Part shown: positions 6,640 through 16,253 of the stretch, piece after piece
Layout of the letters: every line of letters starts with the position of its first letter
How positions within the stretch are numbered: position 1 is the stretch's first letter
DNA from: Bradyrhizobium sp. 132
GTDB taxonomy: Bacteria > Pseudomonadota > Alphaproteobacteria > Rhizobiales > Xanthobacteraceae
Assembly: GCF_023074185.1 (NCBI RefSeq)
Contig: NZ_JADPKY010000094.1
Coordinates: 365,836-429,835, forward strand
Reading direction: 5' to 3'
Length of the DNA stretch: 64,000 bases
Position numbers and translations under genes: made by a program
The notes under the pieces: generated by a model
What the model saw: only the letters and a program-made list of their open reading frames with translations
The model's database searches: none
What the model was told of the DNA's origin: nothing

Positions 6640-8064
6640 ATGACTATTCGAGCGAGAGCGCTGGCCGCTGCTTTATTGGGATCGATATGTGCATTGTCGC
6701 CCAAAGTTGCACAGGCGCAATGGCCGGATATCCGTGAGACAAAGGCCATCGCCGAGGAAGGTTTCATCTACGGGCTGCCCATCGTCATGAACTACGCGGT
6801 GATGGACGAGTATGCGGTGGACAGGAATTCGGGACAATTCAAGGCGCCGTTCAATCAGATCAATAACGAGGCGAGGGTCTTCACCTACAAAGACACGGCC
6901 GTCATAACCCCCAATAGCGACACGCCATATTCGATCTTGTGGACCGATCTGCGTGCCGAACCGATCGTTCTCTCAGTGCCGGCTGTCGAGAAGAGCCGCT
7001 ATTATTCGGTGATGCTGTGCGACGGCAATACGTTCAATTACGGATATGTCGGTAGCCGCGCAACCGGCAGCGAGGCCGGTGACTATATGGTTGTCGGTCC
7101 CGATTGGCAGGGCGCCACGCCGCCCGGCATCAAAAAGGTCTTCCAGTCCTCAACGCAGTTTTCGGCCGTTGCCTACCGCACGCAACTTTTCAATGCTGCA
7201 GACATGCCGAACGTTGAGAAGGTCCAGGCCGGCTACAAGGCGCAACCCTTGTCGGCCTATCTCAACCAGCCGGCACCGCCCGCTGCGCCCGCGATCGACT
7301 TTCCCAAGGCCAATGCGGAGTTAGTGAAGAAGAACTTCTTCGAGTATCTCGACTTCGCCTTGCAGTTCGCGCCAGCCGGACCAGAGGAAAAGGAAATTCG
7401 GGCCAAGCTTGCGCGCATTGGCGTCGGTGCAGGCAAGACCTTCGAATTCAAGAATCTTCCGATCACGCACAAGCTTGAAATCGGGCTGGGGATGAAAGAC
7501 GGCGAAGAGAAGGTTGAAAAGTATCTGGCCAGCGGACAGAAAGACGTCAATGGATGGAAAATCGGATCATTATTCGGGGACCGGCAGTTCTACAATGGCG
7601 ATTGGCTGAAGCGTGCTGCCGCAGCCAAGGGCGGCATCTATGGCAACGACGCGGTCGAGGCCGTTTATCCAATGACGAAGACGCTTGCTGATGGCGAGGT
7701 CCTCGACGGCTCGAAGCACCAATACACCCTCACTTTTCCTGCCGGACAATTCCCGCCGGTGGACGCCTTTTGGTCTGTCACCATGTACGACGGCAAGACG
7801 CAGTTGCTGATCGAAAACCCGATCAACCGCTACCTGATCAATTCGCCGATGCTGCCGGGCATGAAGATGAACGCCGACGGCTCGTTGACGCTCTACATTC
7901 AGAACAAATCACCGGGCGCCGACAAAGAATCCAATTGGTTGCCTGCACCGAACGGGGACATCTACCTCGTCATGCGGCTCTATTGGCCGAAGACCGAAGC
8001 ACCCTCGATCCTGCCGCCGGGTACAGGCGCATGGCAACCGCCCGACATCAAGAAGGTCTCATAG
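6640..8064 (+). CDS. Exported DUF1254/DUF1214 protein (first of a tandem pair)
   Basis: 474 residues from the ATG at 6640, which has GGGAG 8 bp upstream and starts a Sec signal peptide (TIRARALAAALLGSICALSPKVAQAQ). The N-terminal DUF1254 domain carries EEGFIYGLPIVMNYAVM, NSDTPYSILWTDLRAEP and RYYSVMLCDGNTFN. The C-terminal DUF1214 domain carries FPPVDAFWSVTMYDGK, NRYLINSPMLPGM and ESNWLPAPNGDIYLVMRLYWPK. Such proteins are common in soil alphaproteobacteria; their biochemical role is not established. The next gene is a paralogue 51 bp downstream, so the two probably share a transcript. Confidence 0.9.
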   Translation: MTIRARALAAALLGSICALSPKVAQAQWPDIRETKAIAEEGFIYGLPIVMNYAVMDEYAVDRNSGQFKAPFNQINNEARVFTYKDTAVITPNSDTPYSILWTDLRAEPIVLSVPAVEKSRYYSVMLCDGNTFNYGYVGSRATGSEAGDYMVVGPDWQGATPPGIKKVFQSSTQFSAVAYRTQLFNAADMPNVEKVQAGYKAQPLSAYLNQPAPPAAPAIDFPKANAELVKKNFFEYLDFALQFAPAGPEEKEIRAKLARIGVGAGKTFEFKNLPITHKLEIGLGMKDGEEKVEKYLASGQKDVNGWKIGSLFGDRQFYNGDWLKRAAAAKGGIYGNDAVEAVYPMTKTLADGEVLDGSKHQYTLTFPAGQFPPVDAFWSVTMYDGKTQLLIENPINRYLINSPMLPGMKMNADGSLTLYIQNKSPGADKESNWLPAPNGDIYLVMRLYWPKTEAPSILPPGTGAWQPPDIKKVS

Positions 8065-8115
8065 TTTCGTACCTGACATGGCAGTTCGACTCGAACGAAG
8101 CGGAGAGGTTTAGAC

Positions 8116-9525
8116 ATGAAGAGCATCACACGCAGAGGCTTTGTCGGCGGGATTGCTGTCCTCCCTGCACTCCATTCCTCGGCAGCCCGCGCCCAGGCCG
8201 GCATCAGTCCGGCAGAAGCCCGCGCCATTGCGAAGGAGGCTTATATCTACGGCTTCCCGATCGTGGACAATTATCGCATCCAGCATGCATATTGGATGGA
8301 TAAGACGAACCCGGAATACAAGGGGCCCTTTAACCAGATATGGAACAGCGCGCGTGTCTTTACACCCGCGGACAAGGCGATTCAGACACCCAACTCGGAT
8401 ACGCCTTACTCATTCATCGGCGCGGACCTGCGCTCCGAACCTCTCGTGCTCACGGTGCCGGCGATCGAAAAGGAGCGCTATTTCAGCGTCCAGCTGATCG
8501 ATTACTACACCTTCAACTTCGACTACATCGGCACACGCGCGACCGGCAACGGAGGCGGCAGCTTCCTGCTCGCTGGGCCCGGCTGGAAAGGCGCAACGCC
8601 GAAGGGCATCAAGAAAGTGTTTCGTTGCGAGACGGAATTGGCGATCCCCACCTATCGCACGCAGCTCTTCAACCCTGAGGACATCGACAATGTGAAGAAG
8701 GTCCAGGCCGGCTACAAGGTACAGCCGCTATCCGCGTTTCTCGGCCAGCCTGCACCCATCGCCGCCCCGGCCGTTGATTTCATCAAACCGCTGACACCTG
8801 GAGAGGAGAAGACCTCACTCCAGTTCTTCAACATCCTGAACTTCGTCCTGCAAGTCTGCCCAACGGCCCCATCCGAGAAAGCGCTGATGGCGCGCTTCGC
8901 CAGGATCGGCGTCGGCGCGGGCAAGACCTTCGACGCGAGCAAGCTCTCGCCCGAGATGAAGACGGCCATCGAGCAGGGGATGGCCGATGCCTGGATTGCC
9001 TTCGCCGGCCTGAAGAAAGATTTTGAAGAGAGAAAGCTGGCCTCCGGCGACGTCTTCGGCACGCGGCAGTATCTGAAGAACAACTACCTCTACCGGATGG
9101 GTGCCGCCGTGCTCGGTATCTACGGCAATTCGAAGCAGGAGGCGATGTATCCCGCTTATTACGTGGATGCGACGAAGCAGAAGCTGGACGGCACCAGCCG
9201 TTACACCATGCGCTTTGCGCCGGGCCAGTTGCCGCCGGTCAATGCGTTCTGGTCGCTGACCATGTATGATGAGCCGCAGAGTCTGCTGGTGGCCAACCCA
9301 ATCGACCGCTATCTGATCAATTCACCGATGCTGCCGCAGCTCAAGCGCGATGCCGACGGCGGGCTGACGCTGATCATCCAGAACGAAACCCCGGGTAAGG
9401 AAAAGGAAGCCAACTGGCTGCCTGCCCCCAGGGGGCCGTTCTCCATGATCATGCGCCTCTATTGGCCGAAAGAAGCAGCGGTGGAAGACAAGTGGGAGCG
9501 ACCGCCGCTGCAGCGAGCAGGATAA
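8116..9525 (+). CDS. Exported DUF1254/DUF1214 protein with Tat-type signal (second of pair)
   Basis: 469 residues. It begins MKSITRRGFVGGIAVLPAL, a twin-arginine signal, whereas its neighbour has a plain Sec signal. The body parallels the first copy throughout: KEAYIYGFPIVDNYRI, NSDTPYSFIGADLRSEP, PPVNAFWSLTMYDEP, IDRYLINSPMLPQL, EANWLPAPRGPFSMIMRLYWPK. GGAGAGGTTTAGAC precedes the ATG. The Tat signal implies export after folding or with a cofactor. Function unknown beyond the family. Confidence 0.9.
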   Translation: MKSITRRGFVGGIAVLPALHSSAARAQAGISPAEARAIAKEAYIYGFPIVDNYRIQHAYWMDKTNPEYKGPFNQIWNSARVFTPADKAIQTPNSDTPYSFIGADLRSEPLVLTVPAIEKERYFSVQLIDYYTFNFDYIGTRATGNGGGSFLLAGPGWKGATPKGIKKVFRCETELAIPTYRTQLFNPEDIDNVKKVQAGYKVQPLSAFLGQPAPIAAPAVDFIKPLTPGEEKTSLQFFNILNFVLQVCPTAPSEKALMARFARIGVGAGKTFDASKLSPEMKTAIEQGMADAWIAFAGLKKDFEERKLASGDVFGTRQYLKNNYLYRMGAAVLGIYGNSKQEAMYPAYYVDATKQKLDGTSRYTMRFAPGQLPPVNAFWSLTMYDEPQSLLVANPIDRYLINSPMLPQLKRDADGGLTLIIQNETPGKEKEANWLPAPRGPFSMIMRLYWPKEAAVEDKWERPPLQRAG

Positions 9526-9760
9526 GATTCAATGGAATCATCCCGGTGACCACTTCTGCTATTGGCCCATCGCGTCGGTTGGCGCAGTGCAGCGGCAGGT
9601 CTGGAGTGGGGAGTCGGGCGAAGTCGCGCCGCGTGGAGCCCAGAGGCGCTTGTGATCCGCAACGGACATCGCGCGCCCTTGCGGCTTCACTAGGTCATGT
9701 CGATAATGAGCGACCGAAATATTATCCGGCAATGAGGCAGGACTACCATCTGCAAATTGA

Positions 9761-10300
9761 ATGCCTGAACCTCTGATCGAACGTACGGTAATTGTTGGAA
9801 ACAGCGGCTCAGGCAAAAGCACGTTGGCCGAAGCCGTTGCGATTCTCGCCGACATCCCCGCGATTGATCTTGATCTGTTGCACCGGCAAGACGGTGGCTT
9901 TGGCTCAAAGCGAAATGAAGCCGTCGCGCGAAAGATGGTTCTCGATATTTCAGGTCAGCCGCGCTGGATCATCGAAGGTGCATTCGGATGGCTTGCGGAA
10001 GTCGCCCTTCCCAAAGCAACCGCTCTCATTTGGCTAGGTTTTCCCTGGAGCCTTTGCCGCGCCGGTCTGCTGGCTCGCGGTCTGCGGCGAGGAGCAACAA
10101 ATCATGACGCCGCCGAACTGATGAAGTGGGCGGAGGCCTACTGGACTCGGCAGACACCTTCGTCGTTTGCTGGTCACTCTAAGCTGTTCAACGATTTCCC
10201 AGGTACGAAGTTGCGGCTGGAGAGCCGAGAACAAGTTGCCCAATTGATCGATAAGTCGCGAGACGGGACGACCAATATTGATCCAAGTTTTAGGCCTTAG
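9761..10300 (+). CDS. P-loop nucleoside/adenylate-kinase-like protein (FlaR-like)
   Basis: 179 residues with a Walker A loop near the N-terminus (IVGNSGSGKSTLAE, about residues 11-20), a DLDLLHRQDGGF segment that replaces the NMP-binding part, RWIIEGAFGW, and ALIWLGFPW-LCRAGLLARGL typical of the FlaR/'DNA topology modulation' group. Proteins of this group are probably small-molecule kinases, with unproven substrates. The gene stands alone between two divergently oriented blocks. The upstream 235 bp hold nothing recognisable. Confidence 0.75.
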   Translation: MPEPLIERTVIVGNSGSGKSTLAEAVAILADIPAIDLDLLHRQDGGFGSKRNEAVARKMVLDISGQPRWIIEGAFGWLAEVALPKATALIWLGFPWSLCRAGLLARGLRRGATNHDAAELMKWAEAYWTRQTPSSFAGHSKLFNDFPGTKLRLESREQVAQLIDKSRDGTTNIDPSFRP

Positions 10301-10364
10301 GCTGCGAAGTAGGCCGCTTTACCCTCGGGAACCGACATTTAGTTGATGAGTGCTCGTCTTCGCG

Positions 10365-10994
10365 TCACGGCGCGGGACACGCCGCTCCGGTCTTCACCCA
10401 GGCCTCCACCAGCGCGCCGGCCTGCTCCTGCGTGCCCGGCGCGGGCGAGCGGCCGAAGCCGGGCTTCCAGGCCCAGCCGACGAGGGTGTCCTTGCCGATA
10501 TGGTCGATCAGGTCTTCCACCTTGCGCCCGCCATTGCGCGCGGGATCGCTGATCTGCTCGCAGATCTCGCCGATGGTCTTGCCCTCCCACGCCATCTCGC
10601 GCGGTGCCAGATGCCATTCGGGATGGCCGGGCATGCGGCCGGGCTCGAAATTGGCCTTCTGATGGCAGGTGTTGCAGCGCATCGCGTCGAGCCCATGGCC
10701 GTCGGCGCCGCGTGTGACCGGCGGCTGATGCAGGCGGGCATTGTCGCCCTGGTGCGGCCTGTCACCGGCCGGATGGCAATTGGTGCAGCGCGGATGCGTC
10801 AGCACCTTGCCGAGCTCGGTGAAGATCGCAGCCGATCGCTTCTCGGTCTCAGTGATGCCGGCGAAGCTTTCCGGCGCGGCCAGCGCATGGCCCGCGCTTT
10901 CCGAGGCGGCGTAGCCCGCACTGAGACTGCCGGCGAGTGCCGCGACCATGGCAATCAGCTTGAACCGCACGTCGGAGATCATGGCGCGTGTCAC
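10365..10994 (-). CDS. Exported c-type cytochrome, partner of a molybdenum hydroxylase
   Basis: 209 residues. It has a hydrophobic signal (FKLIAMVAALAGSLSAGYAAS) and two haem-binding motifs: CTNCH near residue 70 and CNTCH near 107. It ends FGRSPAPGTQEQAGALVEAWVKTGAACPAP. The GTG start overlaps the stop of the 2Fe-2S subunit gene in a GTGA, so it is translationally coupled to the isoquinoline-oxidoreductase-type enzyme upstream. It likely takes electrons from that enzyme in the periplasm. A second possible start is the ATG four codons in. Confidence 0.88.
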   Translation of the reverse strand: MTRAMISDVRFKLIAMVAALAGSLSAGYAASESAGHALAAPESFAGITETEKRSAAIFTELGKVLTHPRCTNCHPAGDRPHQGDNARLHQPPVTRGADGHGLDAMRCNTCHQKANFEPGRMPGHPEWHLAPREMAWEGKTIGEICEQISDPARNGGRKVEDLIDHIGKDTLVGWAWKPGFGRSPAPGTQEQAGALVEAWVKTGAACPAP

Positions 10995-11515
10995 TTGGTG
11001 GCCATGAGGTAGCGGCTCGAATCGGCCAGGATCACGTCGCGCACCGCCGCGTGATATTTGATGTAGCCGGTGCAGCGGCAGAGATGGCCGTCGAGCGCGT
11101 CTGCGATGGTCTGCTCCAGCGCCTCGCGCGCGACCGGTGTCCGCGACAGGCGCTCCAGCAAGACCTGGCCCTCATTGAGGAAGCCGGCGGTGCAATAACC
11201 GCATTGAAAAGCGAAATGATCGATGAAGGCCTGTTGCAGCACCGAGAGCTGGCCGCCTTGGGCGTGGCCCTCGACAGTGCGGATCGATTTGCCGTCAAAC
11301 GACACGGCGGGCGCGACGCAGGTCGGGCTGGTGGTGCTGGTGCCGTCGGGCGCGTCGACGATGATGGCGCAGCTCAGGCACTGCGCGGCCCCGCAGCCGA
11401 ACTTTGTCCCGGTCATCCCGAGCATCTCGCGCAAAAAATCGTTCATCGAGAGGTCGTCGCGGACGTCCATCGGGCCGTGCTTCTGGCCGTTGATGGTGAG
11501 GCTGAGGGTGGTCAC
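10991..11515 (-). CDS. [2Fe-2S] subunit of an isoquinoline 1-oxidoreductase/aldehyde-oxidase-type enzyme
   Basis: 174 residues from a GTG (VTTLSLTINGQKHGP) that overlaps the stop of the large-subunit gene by GTGA. It has the two iron-sulphur domains of the xanthine-oxidase family: the plant ferredoxin-type cluster in GTKFGCGAAQCLSCAI, and the all-alpha domain in FQCGYCTAGFL and LCRCTGY. It has no signal peptide, so it probably rides out on the Tat signal of the large subunit. It relays electrons from the molybdenum site, here most likely to the coupled cytochrome. A start at 11863 would overlap the large subunit and is rejected. Confidence 0.92.
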   Translation of the reverse strand: MTTLSLTINGQKHGPMDVRDDLSMNDFLREMLGMTGTKFGCGAAQCLSCAIIVDAPDGTSTTSPTCVAPAVSFDGKSIRTVEGHAQGGQLSVLQQAFIDHFAFQCGYCTAGFLNEGQVLLERLSRTPVAREALEQTIADALDGHLCRCTGYIKYHAAVRDVILADSSRYLMATK

Positions 11516-14282
11516 GCGAGCACTCCCTTCAAGAGGTTTGCTGTGACCGGCAGCGCGCGGAAGCGGTGGCCGGTGGCGTCGTGGATGGCGTTGATCAGCG
11601 CCGGCACGATCGGGATCATCACGACCTCCGCCATGCCCTTCGGTGCTTCGTCTGCTGTCTGCGGCTTCAGCATCTCGATCTCGAGATCCCGGAGCGGCAG
11701 GTCGGAGCCGCGTGCGACCAGATAGCGCCCGAGATTCCATTCGCCGTTGCCGGGACCGCCCTCGAACGGGGGCAGGGTTTCGAGCAACGCGTAGCCGACA
11801 CCCATGGCGAAACCGCCCTGGGCCTGGCCCATCACGACTTCCGGCACCAGCGCGGTGCCGCATTCGAACACGCTATAAGCCTTGGCGATGCGAAGCGCGC
11901 CGGTTGCGCGCTCGATCTCGACGCGAACGACCGTGCCGCACATCGAGGTGTAGGCGGTGCCGATCCGGTTGTTGTCGGTCGGCGGAAACTTGACGCTGCC
12001 GCGGTTGATCCGCTCGAACTTGCCATTGGCGCGGCGGATCGCGAGCGCGTCGATGTCGGCGCGGTATTGCTCGCCGGACAGCGGAAAGCGTGCGCGCGAC
12101 CACGCCCAGCGCGAAAAACTGTGGGCGACTGCGCCGGTGACGAAGCCGCGCGCATGCGCAGTTGCGGCGAGCGCAGGGAGGGCCAGCGGTTCGAGGCCGG
12201 GCATCGTGAGCTTCCCGTTCTGCCAGCTTGCGCTGGCCCATTGGCGACCGCGCGGATCAGTCCTTGCGATGCGCCACAGCTCAAGCGCCGCTGGCCACAG
12301 GCCGAAGCGGAAGATGACGCGGGCGGCTTCCGCGGCGGAATGCGTGCCGACATGCGCGCCGATCGAGGAGCTTGTCGGCGAGCTGATCGCGGGCACCCAG
12401 CGCGGATTTTTCTCCGCGGCATCCTGGGTCTTCTGGTCGATGGTGGAGGGATCGCCTGATGTGACCAGCCCGAGCACGTCATAGCTGTCGACGCGGGCGA
12501 CCGAGACCTCGTCGGCGATGGCACCGAGATGGCTGGCGACCCGGTTGGCCAGCGCCGTCCCGATGCCGTTGCCCATCTCGACATGATCGCAATAGATGAC
12601 GATCCTGCCGTCGGGGGCAAGCTCCACGCGCCCGAGCGAGCCGTCCGCGCCGGAGCCATAGTCTTTCGTCACGCAGGCGACGCCGGTGCCGACCAGCCGA
12701 TCCGACGATGTCTGTTTGAACTGTGCCCGCTGCTGCCAGATCGGGTGCTTCTCGAGCTTGTCGAGGATTTCGGGCGTGCGAACCGAGACGATGTAGGGAT
12801 TGCCCGTCATGGTCCGGCCGTTCTGGGGCAGCGCATTGCGCCGCCGGAATTCGATCGGATCGCGCTTGAGCTCGGACGCCGCCTCGTCGATCAGGACCTC
12901 CAGCGCCGTCATGGCTTGCAGTATGCCGTAGCCGCGCATCGAGCCCGCGCTCACGCCGCGCGAGTGCACGGCGACGGTCCTGACGTCGACCTTCGGAATG
13001 TCGTAGATGCCGATTGCGCCAGTGGCCGCGACGACGGCGACGCTGGCCGAGAAATGGGCGAGGCCGCCGCCGTCGAGCACGTGGTCGGCGGCAAAAGCCT
13101 TGATCTTGCCGGTCGCGCGATCAATGCCGATGCGCGAGCGCATCTTGATCGCGTGGCGCTTGATGCCGGCCTGAAACTGCTGGTAGCGGTCATGCGCCAG
13201 CCGCACCGGCTTGCCGGGAAAGCAGACCGCCGCGAGCGCAACATAGAGAATGAAAGGTGTGTGATCGCGGCCACCAAAACCGCCGCCGACATGGGCGAAC
13301 TGCGCGTTGATGTGCGCCGGCTTGTAGGGCGCGTGGGCCTTGCCCAACAGATGCGCGATCGACTCCGCCGCCTCGTAGGGCGACTGGACGCCAAGCAGCA
13401 GTTCGAGGTTGCCGCCCTTGCCGTTGTACCAGGCGAGCCCGCATTCGGGCTCGAGGAACATCGGGTCGACCGATTGCGTCTCGAACTCGCGGTCGAGCAC
13501 CAGCATGGAGGCGTCATCCGCTGCAAGCTCGGCACGGATCTGCTCGCCATATTTCGCCGCCTTGGCGTAATCCGCCGGCATTTCATTGGCGAGCGGTGAC
13601 CACACCGGCAGCGCCGCGCTCTGCACTTTCTTCGGCGAGACCCAGCCGGCCTGGAGCGGCGAATAGACATCCGGTTTGTCAGGCGAGGGACCTGCCACGC
13701 GGGTGAAGCGGAAGGCCCGTAATCCGGGACGACGACAGGCCCGGTCTCCTCGCCGAATTGGACGAAAGTGCCGTCGCGCAGCGCGAGACGCGCCTGGTCG
13801 AAGGCGTCGAACTTTTCGAAGATCAAAAGCGCGACCGGCTGGCCGAGATAGAGCGGCGTCTTGCCGATCGGACAGAACAGGTCGCCCGCATAGAATTCCG
13901 GCACCTGCGTCCCGATCCGGTCGAGATCGGCGGCCGTCACGACCACCGACGGCTTGAGCGCGCCGCCGAGGCGGCCGAGGTCCATGCCGGTATAGACATG
14001 CGTGGCGTCATTGGCGCGGACCAGGATCGCGTGCGAGGTGGCCTGCGGCCAGCCCGGCAGATCATTGGCGCGGAAGTCGGAGGCGTAAAGCTTTGCGCCG
14101 GTGACCTTGGCGACCCCGTCGACACGGCCGGCGCCCGTTGTCGCGGGATTGAACTTGCCGCGTCCAGGCAGCGTCTCCTGGGCTGCGAAGGGAGCTCCTG
14201 CCGCCGAGGCAAGATGCGACAGGCTGACCGAAATGCCTCCCGCCGATAACCACTTCACGAACTCGCGTCGCGAAGGCCCCAT
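11512..14282 (-). pseudogene. Molybdenum-binding large subunit of an IorB-type hydroxylase, frameshifted
   Basis: The ATG at 14282 begins MGPSRREFVKWLSAGGISV, a Tat signal, with AAGGA upstream. This frame reads sensibly to VVVPDYG near 13720 and then turns to nonsense. The rest of the protein (FRFTRVAGPSPDKPDVYSP onwards, with the Mo-cofactor motifs GGGFGGRD and SAGSMRGYG and the C-terminal GMAEVVMIPIVPALINAI carrying the likely catalytic Glu) continues in another frame to 11512. Restoring one base in the CCC at 13716-13718 (+ strand) gives PDYGAFRFTRVAG and a normal 924-residue protein. Either a real inactivating deletion or a sequencing error in a homopolymer. First gene of the operon. Confidence 0.85.
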
Positions 14283-14516
14283 GATCAGATCCTTGTACAA
14301 GGTTTCGAGAATATCATGATGCTGGCGGCATCGACGCCCGGAGAGTACGCGTCAATGCTAGCTCGAATCCGTCATGATTCGTCATACGACGATAGAAAGG
14401 GTCTGGGCGTTTACAACCGGTGAATGCGGTATGCTTGCCGGATGGAATTGTCGTTTCGCGCTTGCTTTAGGATCGAATCAAACTGAAGACGGATTGGCAA
14501 CGGGGGCGAAGCGCAA

Positions 14517-16118
14517 ATGCAGCACGATTCGAACGACGTCTCACGCGTCAGGGCGGAAACGACGAACTTCTCGCGGCGCCAATTGCTCGATTACGGTCTC
14601 AAGGCAGGCGCCTTGTCCCTGGTCGCGGGGGCAGCGAATGCCCAGCATGCCATGCACGACCATGCGGGCGCCTCGCACGCCGCAGACATGTCGCCGACCA
14701 TGGGCATGGTGCCGGAAACGCCGGCTCCCGCCATGGACCAGCCGCTGGTCGAGCCCGAGGTGCGCAGATCCGTCAATGGCGTGCTCAGCACCACATTGCG
14801 CGTCGGCTATGCCTATCGCCAGATCGGCGGCGTCAAGCTCTATGTCAGATCCTATGAAGGCGGCAGTCCCGGTCCGACCTTGCGGATGAAGCCCGGTGAG
14901 ACGCTGCGGATCAAGATGATCAACGACCTGCCGCCGAACCGCGATGGGTTGCCCGCGGACATCAGCCATCCGCACCAGTTCAACAACACCAATTTCCATT
15001 TCCACGGCGCGCATGCGAGCCCGAGCGGGATTGCGGACAATGTCATGCGCTCGATGGCGCCGGGTCACAGCTACAACATCGAGATCTCGCTGCCCGCCGA
15101 CCACACCAGCGGCACCTGTTGGTATCACCCGCATCACCACGGCAGCGCCGATATCCAGATGTCCAGCGGCATGGTGGGCGCCGTCGTCATCGAGGGCGAT
15201 TTCGCCGGTGTGCCGGAGATCACGGCCGCGCGCGAGCGGCTGCTGGTGCTGACCCAGGTGGTCTACGACGCCAAGGGCATGGTCGAAAATTTCGAGACGC
15301 TGTTTCCGGAGACCGCGACGCGCTTTCTGGCGATCAACGGACAACGGCGGCCGGCGATCGAGATGCGTCCGGGCGAAGTGCAGCGCTGGCGCATCCTCAA
15401 CGCCGCCTATCAGGACGACATGCTGCTCGACCTGGAAAAGCACGATCTGCATGCGATCGCCTATGACGGCATCCAGCTCGGCGCCATGCAGTCGCTCAAG
15501 CAGGTCCTGATCGCGCCCGGCCAGCGCGCGGACATTCTGGTGAAGGCAGGCGGCCCCGGCACCTACGCCTTCAACGCCGCGCCCTACGACCAGGGGCATC
15601 CTTCGCCGGTCGGGCCGCTGGCGCGGGTCGTCGTGACTGGCGCGCCGATGGACATGAAGCTGCCGCGCGCCCTGCCGCCGGCGCCGCTCGCGACCATCAA
15701 GGATTCCGAGATTACCAACCGTCGCAAGGTGACTTTGTCGGCAACCGCGCCTGAGGCCGATGCGGCCGGCCATTGGCAGGAGTTCGAGTTCTTCGTCGAC
15801 GGCAAGAAGTTCGATCCCGGCCGCATCGATCAGCGGGTCAAGTTGGGCGCGGTCGAGGAGTGGACCATCGTCAACACGCATGAGCATGACGACCACGTCT
15901 TTCACATCCATACCAATCCGTTCCAGGTGGTGTCGGTCAACGGCAAGGCGCTGGCCGTGCCGGAATGGCGGGATTCCGTGATCGTGGAGCGCAAGGGCGG
16001 CGAGGTCGTGTTCCGCTCGCGCTTCATCGATTTCACCGGTGTCTATATGCTCCACTGCCACATGATGAACCATGAGGAGATGGGCATGATGCAGACCGTG
16101 GAGGTCTACAAGCCCTAA
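14517..16118 (+). CDS. Multicopper oxidase (laccase/CueO-like)
   Basis: 533 residues with a Tat signal (FSRRQLLDYGLKAGALSLVAG) and a Met/His-rich linker (HAMHDHAGASH, MSPTMGM). All four copper ligand blocks are present: NFHFHGAH near residue 160, CWYHPHHHG near 200, HDDHVFHIHTNPF near 460, and HCHMMNHEEMGMM near 512, which holds the trinuclear and T1 copper ligands. It is exported to the periplasm and likely oxidises phenols or cuprous ions. The Met-rich segments hint at metal handling. No copper exporter or regulator is next to it. The gene diverges from the molybdenum hydroxylase operon over a 234-bp gap. Confidence 0.93.
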   Translation: MQHDSNDVSRVRAETTNFSRRQLLDYGLKAGALSLVAGAANAQHAMHDHAGASHAADMSPTMGMVPETPAPAMDQPLVEPEVRRSVNGVLSTTLRVGYAYRQIGGVKLYVRSYEGGSPGPTLRMKPGETLRIKMINDLPPNRDGLPADISHPHQFNNTNFHFHGAHASPSGIADNVMRSMAPGHSYNIEISLPADHTSGTCWYHPHHHGSADIQMSSGMVGAVVIEGDFAGVPEITAARERLLVLTQVVYDAKGMVENFETLFPETATRFLAINGQRRPAIEMRPGEVQRWRILNAAYQDDMLLDLEKHDLHAIAYDGIQLGAMQSLKQVLIAPGQRADILVKAGGPGTYAFNAAPYDQGHPSPVGPLARVVVTGAPMDMKLPRALPPAPLATIKDSEITNRRKVTLSATAPEADAAGHWQEFEFFVDGKKFDPGRIDQRVKLGAVEEWTIVNTHEHDDHVFHIHTNPFQVVSVNGKALAVPEWRDSVIVERKGGEVVFRSRFIDFTGVYMLHCHMMNHEEMGMMQTVEVYKP

Positions 16119-16253
16119 GCCCAACCCCTGATTCTTTGTCGAATTGCGCGAGTTTGGGGGCCGGCGAAGGCGGAATCCGGGCCCGGCCGGGCTTCCCCTG
16201 GCGGCCGGCATGGCCTATGACGCTGCAACGCAACAATCCCCCAAAAAGACCCC

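Noticed and set aside
9526..9760. Possible gene remnant between the DUF1254 and P-loop genes
   Set aside because: No frame with protein-like composition and no convincing repeat or palindrome.
14541..16211. Minus-strand open frame of about 556 residues opposite the multicopper oxidase
   Set aside because: Copper ligand motifs are intact on the plus strand; the minus frame is His/Arg/Asp-rich, typical of an antisense shadow.
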